A DNA stretch of 64,000 bases from Bacteroidota bacterium (GTDB lineage Bacteria > Bacteroidota > Bacteroidia > Cytophagales > Cyclobacteriaceae). The notes beneath the pieces were generated by a model. The model ran no database searches. It was given only the letters and a program-made list of their open reading frames with translations, and was not told the DNA's origin. Both the position numbers and the translations under genes were made by a program. Below, one piece after another: positions 53,726-61,772 of this stretch (position 1 is the stretch's first letter; every line of letters begins with the position of its first letter). Location: the NCBI GenBank assembly GCA_018266435.1, contig JAFEAL010000010.1, positions 1 through 64,000 on the forward strand, given 5' to 3'.

Positions 53726-53759
53726 TTATGAGTTGCACGTTATACCTTACGATTAATTA

Positions 53760-54062
53760 ATGATACCCATAGACAATTATATTTGGCTGAGTACAGTACT
53801 TTTTTCAATAGGTGTGCTTGGGGTACTTTATCGAAGGAATGCCATTATTGTTTTTGCCTGCATTGAATTAATGCTCAATGCCGTTAACCTGCTCTTAGTG
53901 GTATTTTCAAATCAACTGAATGACCCCACCGGTCAAGTATTTGTTTTTTTTATTATGGCCGTAGCCGCAGCAGAGGTAGCGGTAGGCTTAGCTATTTTGG
54001 TAATGATCTACCGAAAAACAAAATCAGTAGACATTGATATTCTTAACCAATTGAAAGGATGA
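53760..54062 (+). CDS. nuoK: NADH-quinone oxidoreductase subunit K
   Basis: 100 residues, three membrane helices, with membrane-buried Glu in [11 protein letters not shown] and in [10 protein letters not shown]. Standard NuoK length. Its stop overlaps nuoL by 4 bases. Confidence 0.96.
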   Translation: MIPIDNYIWLSTVLFSIGVLGVLYRRNAIIVFACIELMLNAVNLLLVVFSNQLNDPTGQVFVFFIMAVAAAEVAVGLAILVMIYRKTKSVDIDILNQLKG

Positions 54063-55957
54063 GCATTAAAGCGATGATATTTCTGATTCCATTGCTTCCT
54101 TTGTTAGGCTTTGTTCTGATTGCAACCATCAGAAAAAGATTGGTGCGTGGCTTTGCCGCATTGATAGGGTGTGGTTCTGTATTTACCTCTTTTATTTTTT
54201 CGTTGGTGTTATTTATTAAACTGCTAAATGGAGCCGAACCATTTAATGTTACGTATTTTTCCTGGATTGCAGCCGGTAATTTTTCAGCGAGCTTCTCCTA
54301 TTTAATTGATCCGCTATCTTCTTTGATGTTGTTGATCATTACCGGTATTGGTTTTTTGATACATATTTATTCTATTGGCTACATGTGGAAAGACGAGGGT
54401 TTTAACCGGTTCTTTTCCTACCTGAATTTGTTTGTTTTTTTCATGTTGCTGTTGGTGATGGGGAGCAATTACCTGTTGATGTACGTAGGGTGGGAAGGCG
54501 TAGGACTTTGTTCGTATTTATTAATTGGTTTTTGGTCAAAAAATCAAGACTACAACGATGCGGCTAACAAAGCATTTATCATGAATCGCATTGGTGATTT
54601 AAGTTTAATCATAGGTGTAATTTTAATTTTCATCAATTACGGCAGTATAAATTATGCAGACGTATTTCCTAAAGTTACCGAAGGCAGTTTTGTTCTGACA
54701 GTAATTACTGTTTTGTTGTTTATCGGAGCTACAGGTAAGAGCGCGCAAATACCCCTTTATACCTGGCTGCCCGATGCGATGGCCGGACCAACACCCGTAT
54801 CGGCTCTCATTCATGCGGCCACAATGGTAACAGCCGGGGTTTATATGGTGGCCAGAAACAATATACTGTACACACTTTCACCCGTAGCAATGGAACTGGT
54901 TTTGGTCATTGGTTTAGCCACGGCACTTTTTGCGGCCACCATTGCGTTGGCTCAAAATGATATTAAGAAAGTACTGGCGTATTCTACGGTCAGTCAGTTG
55001 GGGTTGATGTTTGTAGCACTGGGTGTTGGCGCTTATGCTTCAGGTATTTTTCACATGGCCACACACGCGTTTTTTAAGGCGTTACTTTTTCTTGGTGCCG
55101 GGTCGGTAATTCATGCATTACACCATGAACAAGATATACGCAACATGGGTGGCTTGCGAAAATACATACCTATTACATTTTTTACCTTTTTAGTTGGTGT
55201 ATTGGCCATATCAGGTATTCCACCATTTGCTGGATTTTTTTCAAAAGATGAAATCTTAGCCAAGGCCTTTGAACATAACCAACTCGCCTGGCTGATAGCT
55301 GTTATTGCTTCCTTGCTTACGGTATTTTACATGCTCCGTTTGTTGTTTATCACTTTCTATGGAAAGAACCGCTCGAGTGAAGAAACGATACATCATATTC
55401 ATGAATCTCCCGCCAGTATTACTATCCCGCTGATTGTCTTGGCGGTGTTGAGTGCAGCCGGAGGATTTATGGGAGTACCCGAAATACTGGGAGGCAGCAA
55501 CTGGATTGAACATTTTCTTTCACCCGTTTTTGCAAAGTCACATGAAGTGATGACGGAATACACCATGAGTCATACCACAGAATATGTGCTGATGGGGGTA
55601 ATTGTGGTTTTTACTCTGGTAATGATTGCCCTTGCGTATGTTCGCTATGTCAGCCGGGCGCGAGTTCCGGCATCGGAAGGAAGCGAACTTTCGGTGGCTC
55701 ACAGAATCATTTACCACAAATACTACATTGACGAGTTTTACGAATCCATCGTAGTAAAACCGTTTTACTGGATTTCAAAACTATTTGATATTGTAATTGA
55801 AAAATCAGGGATTGATCGGTTAGTAAACCTGATTAGTGAGTCATTGCAAGATTGGAGTAACCGGTTTCGTAAGTTACAAAACGGCTACGTGGGTTTTTAT
55901 ATTTTTATTATGGTGATAGGGGTTATCTTAGTAATTGCTTATTCATTTTTAAAGTGA
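54059..55957 (+). CDS. nuoL: NADH-quinone oxidoreductase subunit L
   Basis: 632 residues, antiporter-like, with the long C-terminal lateral helix. [18 protein letters not shown] holds the pumping Glu, and [20 protein letters not shown] is the NuoL hallmark. It pumps protons in the distal membrane arm. Confidence 0.97.
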   Translation: MSIKAMIFLIPLLPLLGFVLIATIRKRLVRGFAALIGCGSVFTSFIFSLVLFIKLLNGAEPFNVTYFSWIAAGNFSASFSYLIDPLSSLMLLIITGIGFLIHIYSIGYMWKDEGFNRFFSYLNLFVFFMLLLVMGSNYLLMYVGWEGVGLCSYLLIGFWSKNQDYNDAANKAFIMNRIGDLSLIIGVILIFINYGSINYADVFPKVTEGSFVLTVITVLLFIGATGKSAQIPLYTWLPDAMAGPTPVSALIHAATMVTAGVYMVARNNILYTLSPVAMELVLVIGLATALFAATIALAQNDIKKVLAYSTVSQLGLMFVALGVGAYASGIFHMATHAFFKALLFLGAGSVIHALHHEQDIRNMGGLRKYIPITFFTFLVGVLAISGIPPFAGFFSKDEILAKAFEHNQLAWLIAVIASLLTVFYMLRLLFITFYGKNRSSEETIHHIHESPASITIPLIVLAVLSAAGGFMGVPEILGGSNWIEHFLSPVFAKSHEVMTEYTMSHTTEYVLMGVIVVFTLVMIALAYVRYVSRARVPASEGSELSVAHRIIYHKYYIDEFYESIVVKPFYWISKLFDIVIEKSGIDRLVNLISESLQDWSNRFRKLQNGYVGFYIFIMVIGVILVIAYSFLK

Positions 55958-55958
55958 C

Positions 55959-57428
55959 ATGCTGACCATTGCATTAATTTTTGTACCATTAATTGCAGCC
56001 GTTATTGTGCTGGGATTACCCCAATTGTTGGCTAGGTTTTTTGCTTTTTTTGCCGCACTTGTCGAACTGTTAATTTCACTTGTGGTTATTTTCCACTTCA
56101 ATAAATTGCAGGGTGTACAATTTGTTTTTGATACCCCCTGGATACAATCAATGGGGATTAATTTTTCTGTGGGTATGGATGGCATTAGTTTGCTGCTGGT
56201 GTTGCTCACCACCGTTCTCACACCCGGAATTTTAGTCACTGCGCTGCGCGATTCTACCAAGCCTTCTTCTTATTTCAGCCTGATCCTGCTGATGCAATCA
56301 GCAATGATTGGTGTGTTTGTAGCACAAGATGGTTTTCTGTTTTATTTGTTTTGGGAAATTGCGTTGATTCCGATCTATTTTATTTGCTTGATGTGGGGAG
56401 GAGAGAACCGTGGAAGAATCACCCTGAAGTTTTTTATCTATACACTGACCGGCAGTTTGTTGATGTTAGTGGCCATTGTTTATTTGTACTACCATACCCC
56501 GGCACCTCATTCATTTGCCCTTCAGTCATTATACGAAGCGGGCAGATCGCTAAGCCTGCCACAACAAACAATGGTTTTTGTAGGAATGTTTCTTGCCTTT
56601 GCCATTAAAATGCCAGTATTTCCGGTTCATACCTGGCAACCTGATACCTATACTACGGCTCCTCTTCAGGGTACGATGTTGCTCAGTGCCATTATGCTGA
56701 AGATGGGAATTTATGGTGTGATTCGCTGGTTGATACCTATGGTTCCGCTGGCCGTGAAAGAGTGGGGGATGACCGCTATTATTTTTTCTGTCATAGGGAT
56801 CATCTATGCCTCGGCCATAGCTCTTGTACAAAAAGATTTTAAACGGCTGATTGCGTACTCTTCTATTGCCCACGTAGGGTTAATCTCGGCAGGTACCCTG
56901 ACTCTCACATCCGTTGGTGTGCAAGGTGCAATGATTCAAATGATCAGCCACGGAGTGATTGTATTTGGGTTGTTTTATATCGTAGAAATTATTTCTGAGC
57001 GGACTAAGACCCGGGAACTTCCAAAACTTGGAGGCATCCGGAATGTAGCTCCTTTAATGGCTTCATGTTTTTTAGTTATTATGTTGGGTAGTGTTGCTCT
57101 TCCGCTAACCAGTGGTTTTGTAGGCGAGTTTTTGTTAATTAATTCACTGGTTCAGTACAAACTTTGGATCGGAGCAACCGCTGGGCTAACTATTATTTTA
57201 GGTGCGGTTTATATGTTTAAAACGTTTCAAAAATCCATGTCGGGAGAGACAAACTCAACTACTGCACAAGTGACTGACTTATCGTACCACGAAAGGCTGG
57301 TTCTTTTTCCGGTAGTTTTTTTAATTGTACTGATTGGTATTTACCCTAAGCCTTTATTGGATATTTCTGCCACAGCCGTGAATGATTTACTTTCTGTTTT
57401 TTCTCATGTATCAGCCTCAGCCAACTAA
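55959..57428 (+). CDS. nuoM: NADH-quinone oxidoreductase subunit M
   Basis: 489 residues, about 14 membrane helices. F-W-E-I-A-L-I-P-I-Y-F-I (pumping Glu) and F-P-V-H-T-W-Q-P-D-T-Y-T-T-A-P match NuoM. One base separates it from nuoL. An antiporter-like proton-pumping subunit. Confidence 0.97.
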   Translation: MLTIALIFVPLIAAVIVLGLPQLLARFFAFFAALVELLISLVVIFHFNKLQGVQFVFDTPWIQSMGINFSVGMDGISLLLVLLTTVLTPGILVTALRDSTKPSSYFSLILLMQSAMIGVFVAQDGFLFYLFWEIALIPIYFICLMWGGENRGRITLKFFIYTLTGSLLMLVAIVYLYYHTPAPHSFALQSLYEAGRSLSLPQQTMVFVGMFLAFAIKMPVFPVHTWQPDTYTTAPLQGTMLLSAIMLKMGIYGVIRWLIPMVPLAVKEWGMTAIIFSVIGIIYASAIALVQKDFKRLIAYSSIAHVGLISAGTLTLTSVGVQGAMIQMISHGVIVFGLFYIVEIISERTKTRELPKLGGIRNVAPLMASCFLVIMLGSVALPLTSGFVGEFLLINSLVQYKLWIGATAGLTIILGAVYMFKTFQKSMSGETNSTTAQVTDLSYHERLVLFPVVFLIVLIGIYPKPLLDISATAVNDLLSVFSHVSASAN

Positions 57429-57431
57429 CCG

Positions 57432-58817
57432 ATGAACGCACTGTACATTATTTGTGGAACCGGAGTTTTTGCTTTGCTGGCTGAGGTATTCAGTTGGAAA
57501 AAATGGATTAACTACGTGTCGTTATCCGGTTTAATCCTGGCAACCATACTGACCATTTTAGACTGGAGATCGGTTAGTTATCGTTTTCATGGCATGGTTT
57601 ATTATGATCACGTGGCTTTGGCTTTCACCGCGTTGATTTTGTTGGCTTCTATTTTTTGGTTTTGGATGTCGCGTGATTATTTTAAAGGAGATGAACACAC
57701 CACCGATAAATCGGCATTGGTTTTCTTTGCTATAGCCGGTGCGATGATGATGATTTCTTTCAATAATATGGCAATGCTTTTTTTAGGTATCGAGGTATTA
57801 TCCATTTCATTATACGTGTTGGCCGGAAGTGATAAAACGAATTTGTTTTCGACAGAGGCGTCATTCAAGTATTTCTTGATGGGCTCATTTTCTACCGGCT
57901 TCCTTCTTTTTGGTATTGCCTTGGTTTATGGTGCCACGGGTTCATTCAGCATTACGACCATTTCAGAATCAACCTCACCATTGATCAGTTCGGCCATAAC
58001 AGGAACGCAATCTATCCCCCGGTTTTACTTTATCGGTATGCTGCTGATGCTGGTAGGTGTAGCATTTAAAATTTCGGCTGCACCGTTTCACTTATGGACT
58101 CCAGACGTGTACGAAGGCTCACCTACGCCCATTACTACGTTTATGTCTACAGTTGTGAAGATTGCCGCTTTCTCTGTATTAATTAAAATATTTTCAGTTT
58201 GCTTTGCCCGGTATGCCCACTCGTTGCAATTGCTGGAGCAAGGGCTGATGGTGGTTACATTCATAGTAGCCAACATTGCGGCAGTTCGGCAGAAGAACCT
58301 GAAACGCATGCTTGCTTTTTCAAGTGTGTCACAAGTGGGCTATTTGCTGTTGGCATTCAGTTCTGACAGCCAGCACTCATCAGGCGTATTATTTTATTAT
58401 CTTATTGCGTACTCAGTGGCTTCTCTTCTGGCTTTTGCCGTGATTAACCTGATAGAAATACAAAAAGGCAGCGCGTCAATTGATAACCTAAAGGGCCTGT
58501 TTAAAAATAATCCATTGATGGCTGTAGCGATGACGATTGCTATGTTTTCTTTGGCGGGTATTCCTCCGTTAGCCGGCTTTTTTGGAAAATATTTGGTATT
58601 CACGCTTTCACTCAGTCACGGGTTTGTAGCATTAACGGTGTTGGCGGTAATTGCTTCCTTAATAGGAGTTTACTATTACTTTGCTCCGGTAGTAGTGATG
58701 AGCCGACCCTCAGATGAAACTCTTTCAATTTCAAAATCAGACCGTTACCTGTTGATAATACTCATCGCCATTAATCTGTTAGTAGGCCTGTTTCCGGATC
58801 TGGTTCGGGTTATTTAG
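57432..58817 (+). CDS. nuoN: NADH-quinone oxidoreductase subunit N
   Basis: 461 residues, about 14 membrane helices. F-L-G-I-E-V-L-S-I-S-L-Y-V-L-A-G holds the pumping Glu, and F-H-L-W-T-P-D-V-Y-E-G-S-P-T-P is the NuoN signature. Last gene of the operon; no clear terminator follows in the 65-base gap before the CBS gene. Confidence 0.97.
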   Translation: MNALYIICGTGVFALLAEVFSWKKWINYVSLSGLILATILTILDWRSVSYRFHGMVYYDHVALAFTALILLASIFWFWMSRDYFKGDEHTTDKSALVFFAIAGAMMMISFNNMAMLFLGIEVLSISLYVLAGSDKTNLFSTEASFKYFLMGSFSTGFLLFGIALVYGATGSFSITTISESTSPLISSAITGTQSIPRFYFIGMLLMLVGVAFKISAAPFHLWTPDVYEGSPTPITTFMSTVVKIAAFSVLIKIFSVCFARYAHSLQLLEQGLMVVTFIVANIAAVRQKNLKRMLAFSSVSQVGYLLLAFSSDSQHSSGVLFYYLIAYSVASLLAFAVINLIEIQKGSASIDNLKGLFKNNPLMAVAMTIAMFSLAGIPPLAGFFGKYLVFTLSLSHGFVALTVLAVIASLIGVYYYFAPVVVMSRPSDETLSISKSDRYLLIILIAINLLVGLFPDLVRVI

Positions 58818-58836
58818 GCCAGGCACAGCTAAGTCA

Positions 58837-58867
58837 TTTGAATTTATAAAAAACTTTTTTACCTTTT
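58837..58867 (+). promoter_or_regulatory. Candidate promoter of the CBS-domain gene
   Basis: TTTG (58837-58840), a 19-base spacer, then TACCTTTT (58860-58867), a 7-of-8 match to the -7 box, 15 bases before the start codon. Spacing fits the Bacteroidota consensus, so the gene may be expressed independently of nuo. Confidence 0.45.
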
Positions 58868-58882
58868 CTCAAACATTAAGTT

Positions 58883-59314
58883 ATGGGAAAAGTAAAAGAC
58901 ATTCTTGACAAAAAAGGCTATGGCGCTTATTCAGTGTCACCACAAACCATGGTCTATGCCGCTATTGAACAGATGTGCCAACGAAACATCGGAGGCGTGT
59001 TAATTGTAGATGATAATGGGGCGCTTACTGGTATTTTTACCGAACGCGATTATGCCCGCAAATTGATTTTAAAAGGTAAGTCTTCAAAGGAAACTCATAT
59101 CCGTGACTTGATGACACCTAATCCGTTTACGGTGTCACCCCATACTTCTGTTGATGATTGTATGCAGCTGATGAGTGAAAAACACATTCGTCACTTACCG
59201 GTTACAGAAGGGGACAAAATTCTGGGGTTGATTTCTATCGGGGATGTAGTGACACACGTAATTAGCGAGCAGAAGTCAATTATTCAGCATCTGGAGAGTT
59301 ACATTTCACAATAA
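58883..59314 (+). CDS. CBS-domain protein
   Basis: 143 residues made of two CBS motifs and nothing else. Repeat one ends G-G-V-L-I-V-D-D-N-G-A-L-T-G-I-F-T-E-R-D-Y-A-R-K, repeat two H-I-R-H-L-P-V-T-E-G-D-K-I-L-G-L-I-S-I-G-D-V-V. Paired CBS repeats bind adenine nucleotides (AMP, ATP, NAD or SAM) and act as energy sensors. It sits right after the complex I operon, but partner and target are unknown. It converges on the phosphatase gene with no base between. Confidence 0.9.
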   Translation: MGKVKDILDKKGYGAYSVSPQTMVYAAIEQMCQRNIGGVLIVDDNGALTGIFTERDYARKLILKGKSSKETHIRDLMTPNPFTVSPHTSVDDCMQLMSEKHIRHLPVTEGDKILGLISIGDVVTHVISEQKSIIQHLESYISQ

Positions 59315-60223
59315 CTAAAATCTCCCGGTCTTAAACTCAATTTTCTTCTGTTTCATATTTCGTTCGAGCAGGTGTAGCAATATCCCGTCTTTTAATCCAA
59401 CATCGGGTACCAAAATATTTTTTGCTTTAGCCCATTCCATCACGTTAATATAAATACCACTTGCCGGAATGATGACATCGGCCCGGTCAGGGTTCATTTG
59501 CAGGTCATAAATACGTTGTTCTAAGGTTTTGCCCTCAACCATTTCTTTGATTCCTTTTACCTTTTTAAGCGAAATGGTTTGCCCCGGTTTTTTACGGGCG
59601 AGCTCAAAAATTTTACTGATGTTTCCACCGGTTCCCACGGCTGTTACTTTTCCAAATTCTTTTTTTACATGACCTTTTACCCACTTCTCCATGTCATTCC
59701 AGATCACGGGAGAGTCGTGGTGCTCCAATACCCGTACAGACCCGATTCGAAACGATTGTGATTTGATTTTTTTTCCGTTTGTAAAAAGATTCAGCTCGGT
59801 ACTTCCGCCACCCACGTCAATATGCAGATAGGTTTCATCGTGCAAGTAAGAGGCAATGGCCTTGTTAACTAACTCTGCTTCGAGTTGCCCATCGATGATG
59901 TGAATGGTTAGGCCAAGTTCTTCTTTCACTTGCCTGGCCAGTTCCTCACCGTTCTCTGCTTCACGCATAGCACTTGTAGCGCAAAACATGTAATCAGTTA
60001 CTTCATACAGTTCAATAAGTAACTTATAAGCCTTCATCAATTTTTTGAATTTGGCAATACTCTTGTCGCTGATGGAATGGGAAGTAAACACATCATGGCC
60101 GAGTCGCAACGGAAAACGAACGTACTCCAGTTTTTTAAAGATAGCTTTTTGGTTGCGCTCCAATACAGTGGATACCTGAAGGCGAATGGCGTTGGATCCG
60201 ATATCGATGGCTGCGAGCTTCAA
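59315..60223 (-). CDS. Ppx/GppA exopolyphosphatase-like phosphatase
   Basis: 302 residues, ASKHA fold; only the two N-terminal subdomains of Ppx/GppA, without the HD-like C-terminal part of E. coli Ppx. The phosphate-1 loop is A-A-I-D-I-G-S-N-A-I-R-L and phosphate-2 is I-D-V-G-G-G-S-T-E-L. Family members hydrolyse polyphosphate or pppGpp. The short form is common in Bacteroidota. Which substrate applies cannot be read from sequence. Confidence 0.9.
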   Translation of the reverse strand: MKLAAIDIGSNAIRLQVSTVLERNQKAIFKKLEYVRFPLRLGHDVFTSHSISDKSIAKFKKLMKAYKLLIELYEVTDYMFCATSAMREAENGEELARQVKEELGLTIHIIDGQLEAELVNKAIASYLHDETYLHIDVGGGSTELNLFTNGKKIKSQSFRIGSVRVLEHHDSPVIWNDMEKWVKGHVKKEFGKVTAVGTGGNISKIFELARKKPGQTISLKKVKGIKEMVEGKTLEQRIYDLQMNPDRADVIIPASGIYINVMEWAKAKNILVPDVGLKDGILLHLLERNMKQKKIEFKTGRF

Positions 60224-60285
60224 TGAAGTAATTTGTTTGTCGCAAAATAAGCAGATTCATTTTTCTTTTTGTGAACATTATGTTG

Positions 60286-60293
60286 TTTCTTTG
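60286..60293 (+). promoter_or_regulatory. Candidate -7 promoter box for the riboswitch-metH transcript
   Basis: TTTCTTTG matches TAnnTTTG in all but the second base and ends 4 bases before the riboswitch P1 stem, where transcription should begin. A TTG at 60269 is only 14 bases away, shorter than usual. Confidence 0.33.
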
Positions 60294-60297
60294 CAGG

Positions 60298-60399
60298 GCT
60301 TATTCAGAAAGACAGAGGGACAGGGCCCTGTGAAGTCTTAGCAACCTCCTCAACTAGGTGCTAATTCCCTTTTTCCGCACATACGGAAAGAAGATAAGC
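60298..60399 (+). ncRNA. SAM-I (S-box) riboswitch
   Basis: P1 pairs GCTTAT(T)C at 60298-60305 with GATAAGC at 60393-60399. Between them are the invariant core pieces AGAGGGA (60314-60320), GGCCC, TGAAG, GCAACC and GGTGCTAATTCC in canonical order, plus a P4-like hairpin TTCCGCACATACGGAA. It binds S-adenosylmethionine and lowers expression of methionine genes. The next gene is metH, the expected target. Confidence 0.93.
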
Positions 60400-60412
60400 G
60401 GCCAATCACGAG

Positions 60413-60442
60413 GCTCTTTCTGGAAAGCAAAATTGAAAGAGC
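60413..60442 (+). promoter_or_regulatory. Riboswitch expression platform: hairpin abutting the metH start
   Basis: GCTCTTTC (60413-60420) pairs perfectly with GAAAGAGC (60435-60442), which touches the ATG at 60443. There is no T run, so control is likely translational. TCTTTCTG (60415-60422) is also the exact complement of CAGAAAGA (60305-60312) in the aptamer's 5' part, giving a mutually exclusive alternative pairing. Confidence 0.65.
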
Positions 60443-61450
60443 ATGTCAATCGAAGAAATACTGAAGAAAAGAATCATGGTGCTGGATGGCGCCATGGGTA
60501 CAATGATCCAGCGGTACAAACTGGAAGAAAAAGATTTTCGCAACGAACAACTAAAAGATCATCCTTTTCCAGTCAAAGGCAACAACGATTTACTATCCAT
60601 TACACGGCCTGAGATCATAAAAGAAATACATAGAAAATATTTTGAAGCTGGAGCTGATATAGCCGAGACCAATACTTTTGGCAGTACATCAGTGGCGCAA
60701 GGCGATTATCACCTTGAACATTTAGTTTATGATATCAATTTGGCCGGAGCAAAAATTGCGAGAGAAGTAGCCGATGAATTTACTAAAAAAGAACCAGGCA
60801 AACCGCGTTTTGTAGCCGGTTCAATGGGCCCCACCACTAAGCTCTCATCCATGTCGCCCGATGTTAACAATCCCGGCTATCGTGCAATCACCTTTGATCA
60901 ATTGGTGACTGCCTTTAAAGAACAGGCCAAAGGCCTGCTAGACGGAGGGGTAGATCTGTTTTTGGTGGAAACCATTACCGACACGCTGAATGCAAAAGCG
61001 GCTTTGTTTGCCATTCAGGAATTGTTTGATGAAACAGGCCAATCAATCCCTATCATGGTATCGGGAACTATTACCGATGCAAGCGGACGTATTCTTTCCG
61101 GGCAAACCACTGAAGCCTTTTTAATTTCGGTAGCTCACGCCCCGTTACTAAGCATCGGGTTGAATTGTGCGCTCGGGGCTTCTGCCTTGCGACCGTATTT
61201 GCAGGTGTTGGGTGAAAAAGCACCTTTCTTTACCAGCGCACACCCTAATGCCGGCTTGCCCAATGAATTTGGTCAGTACGACCAAACACCGGAAGATATG
61301 GCAAATCAAATTGAAGAATTTCTAAAAGAAGGTTTGGTAAACATCATTGGCGGCTGCTGCGGCACCACACCCGAACACATTAAGTTGATAGCTGAGTTGG
61401 CGAGTAAATATAAACCAAGGAGAATTCTATCAATGGCCGATAGTCAATAG
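60443..61450 (+). CDS. metH: Methionine synthase, homocysteine-binding part (MetH N-terminal module)
   Basis: 335 residues, covering only the homocysteine S-methyltransferase barrel. [12 protein letters not shown] near the start; zinc ligands in G-L-N-C-A-L-G and the tandem Cys in [10 protein letters not shown]. In one-piece MetH this domain continues through a short linker into the folate domain. Here it stops after [12 protein letters not shown], and the last six residues are encoded by a short repeat tract. The remaining modules are in the gene at 61773. Both polypeptides must associate for activity. Under control of the SAM-I riboswitch. Confidence 0.93.
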   Translation: MSIEEILKKRIMVLDGAMGTMIQRYKLEEKDFRNEQLKDHPFPVKGNNDLLSITRPEIIKEIHRKYFEAGADIAETNTFGSTSVAQGDYHLEHLVYDINLAGAKIAREVADEFTKKEPGKPRFVAGSMGPTTKLSSMSPDVNNPGYRAITFDQLVTAFKEQAKGLLDGGVDLFLVETITDTLNAKAALFAIQELFDETGQSIPIMVSGTITDASGRILSGQTTEAFLISVAHAPLLSIGLNCALGASALRPYLQVLGEKAPFFTSAHPNAGLPNEFGQYDQTPEDMANQIEEFLKEGLVNIIGGCCGTTPEHIKLIAELASKYKPRRILSMADSQ

Positions 61451-61458
61451 CCGATAGT
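61436..61458 (+). repeat. Short direct repeats flanking the four-helix-bundle insertion
   Basis: GCCGATAGT occurs at 61436-61444 and again at 61450-61458. The included ATAGTCAA (61440-61447) is repeated in inverted form, TTGACTAT, at 61788-61795, on the other side of the inserted gene. Confidence 0.6.
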
Positions 61459-61478
61459 AATTCTTTAATAAAGAAGAC

Positions 61479-61754
61479 ATGGTATTCAAATTCAAAAACT
61501 TGAAAGTTTGGCAAAGAGTAAGTGACCTTTCAAAAAACATATATGGATTAATCGAGCCCTTTCCAGAAAAAAAAATACAGGTCATCACATCTCAAATACA
61601 ACAACCCTATGATTCAGTTGAATTGAATAGCGAAGACGAATACACCGAGCGCTCAAATGTGGAGTTTAATCTTTTTTTACCTATTGCCTTAGGCTCTGCC
61701 CGTGAAGTGGCTTGGTGTCTTCACACGGAGCGAATAAGAAATTCGACCCGCTAA
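61479..61754 (+). pseudogene. Decayed four-helix-bundle protein (23S rRNA intervening-sequence/S23 type)
   Basis: An open frame of 91 residues. The N-terminus M-V-F-K-F-K-N-L-K-V-W-Q-R-V-S-D-L-S fits the family start, and F-P-E-K-K-I-Q-V-I-T-S-Q-I and R-S-N-V-E-F-N-L-F-L-P-I-A-L-G-S-A-R-E-V follow. The middle signature (usually D-S-V-x-L-N-I-A-E-G-S) is scrambled, reading D-S-V-E-L-N-S-E-D-E-Y, as if through small indels. The C-terminal helix is lost: full-length members have about 115-125 residues. It lies between the two metH pieces and is flanked by short repeats. Probably a dead or dying element. Confidence 0.7.
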
Positions 61755-61772
61755 TTTACGCACATACTAACT

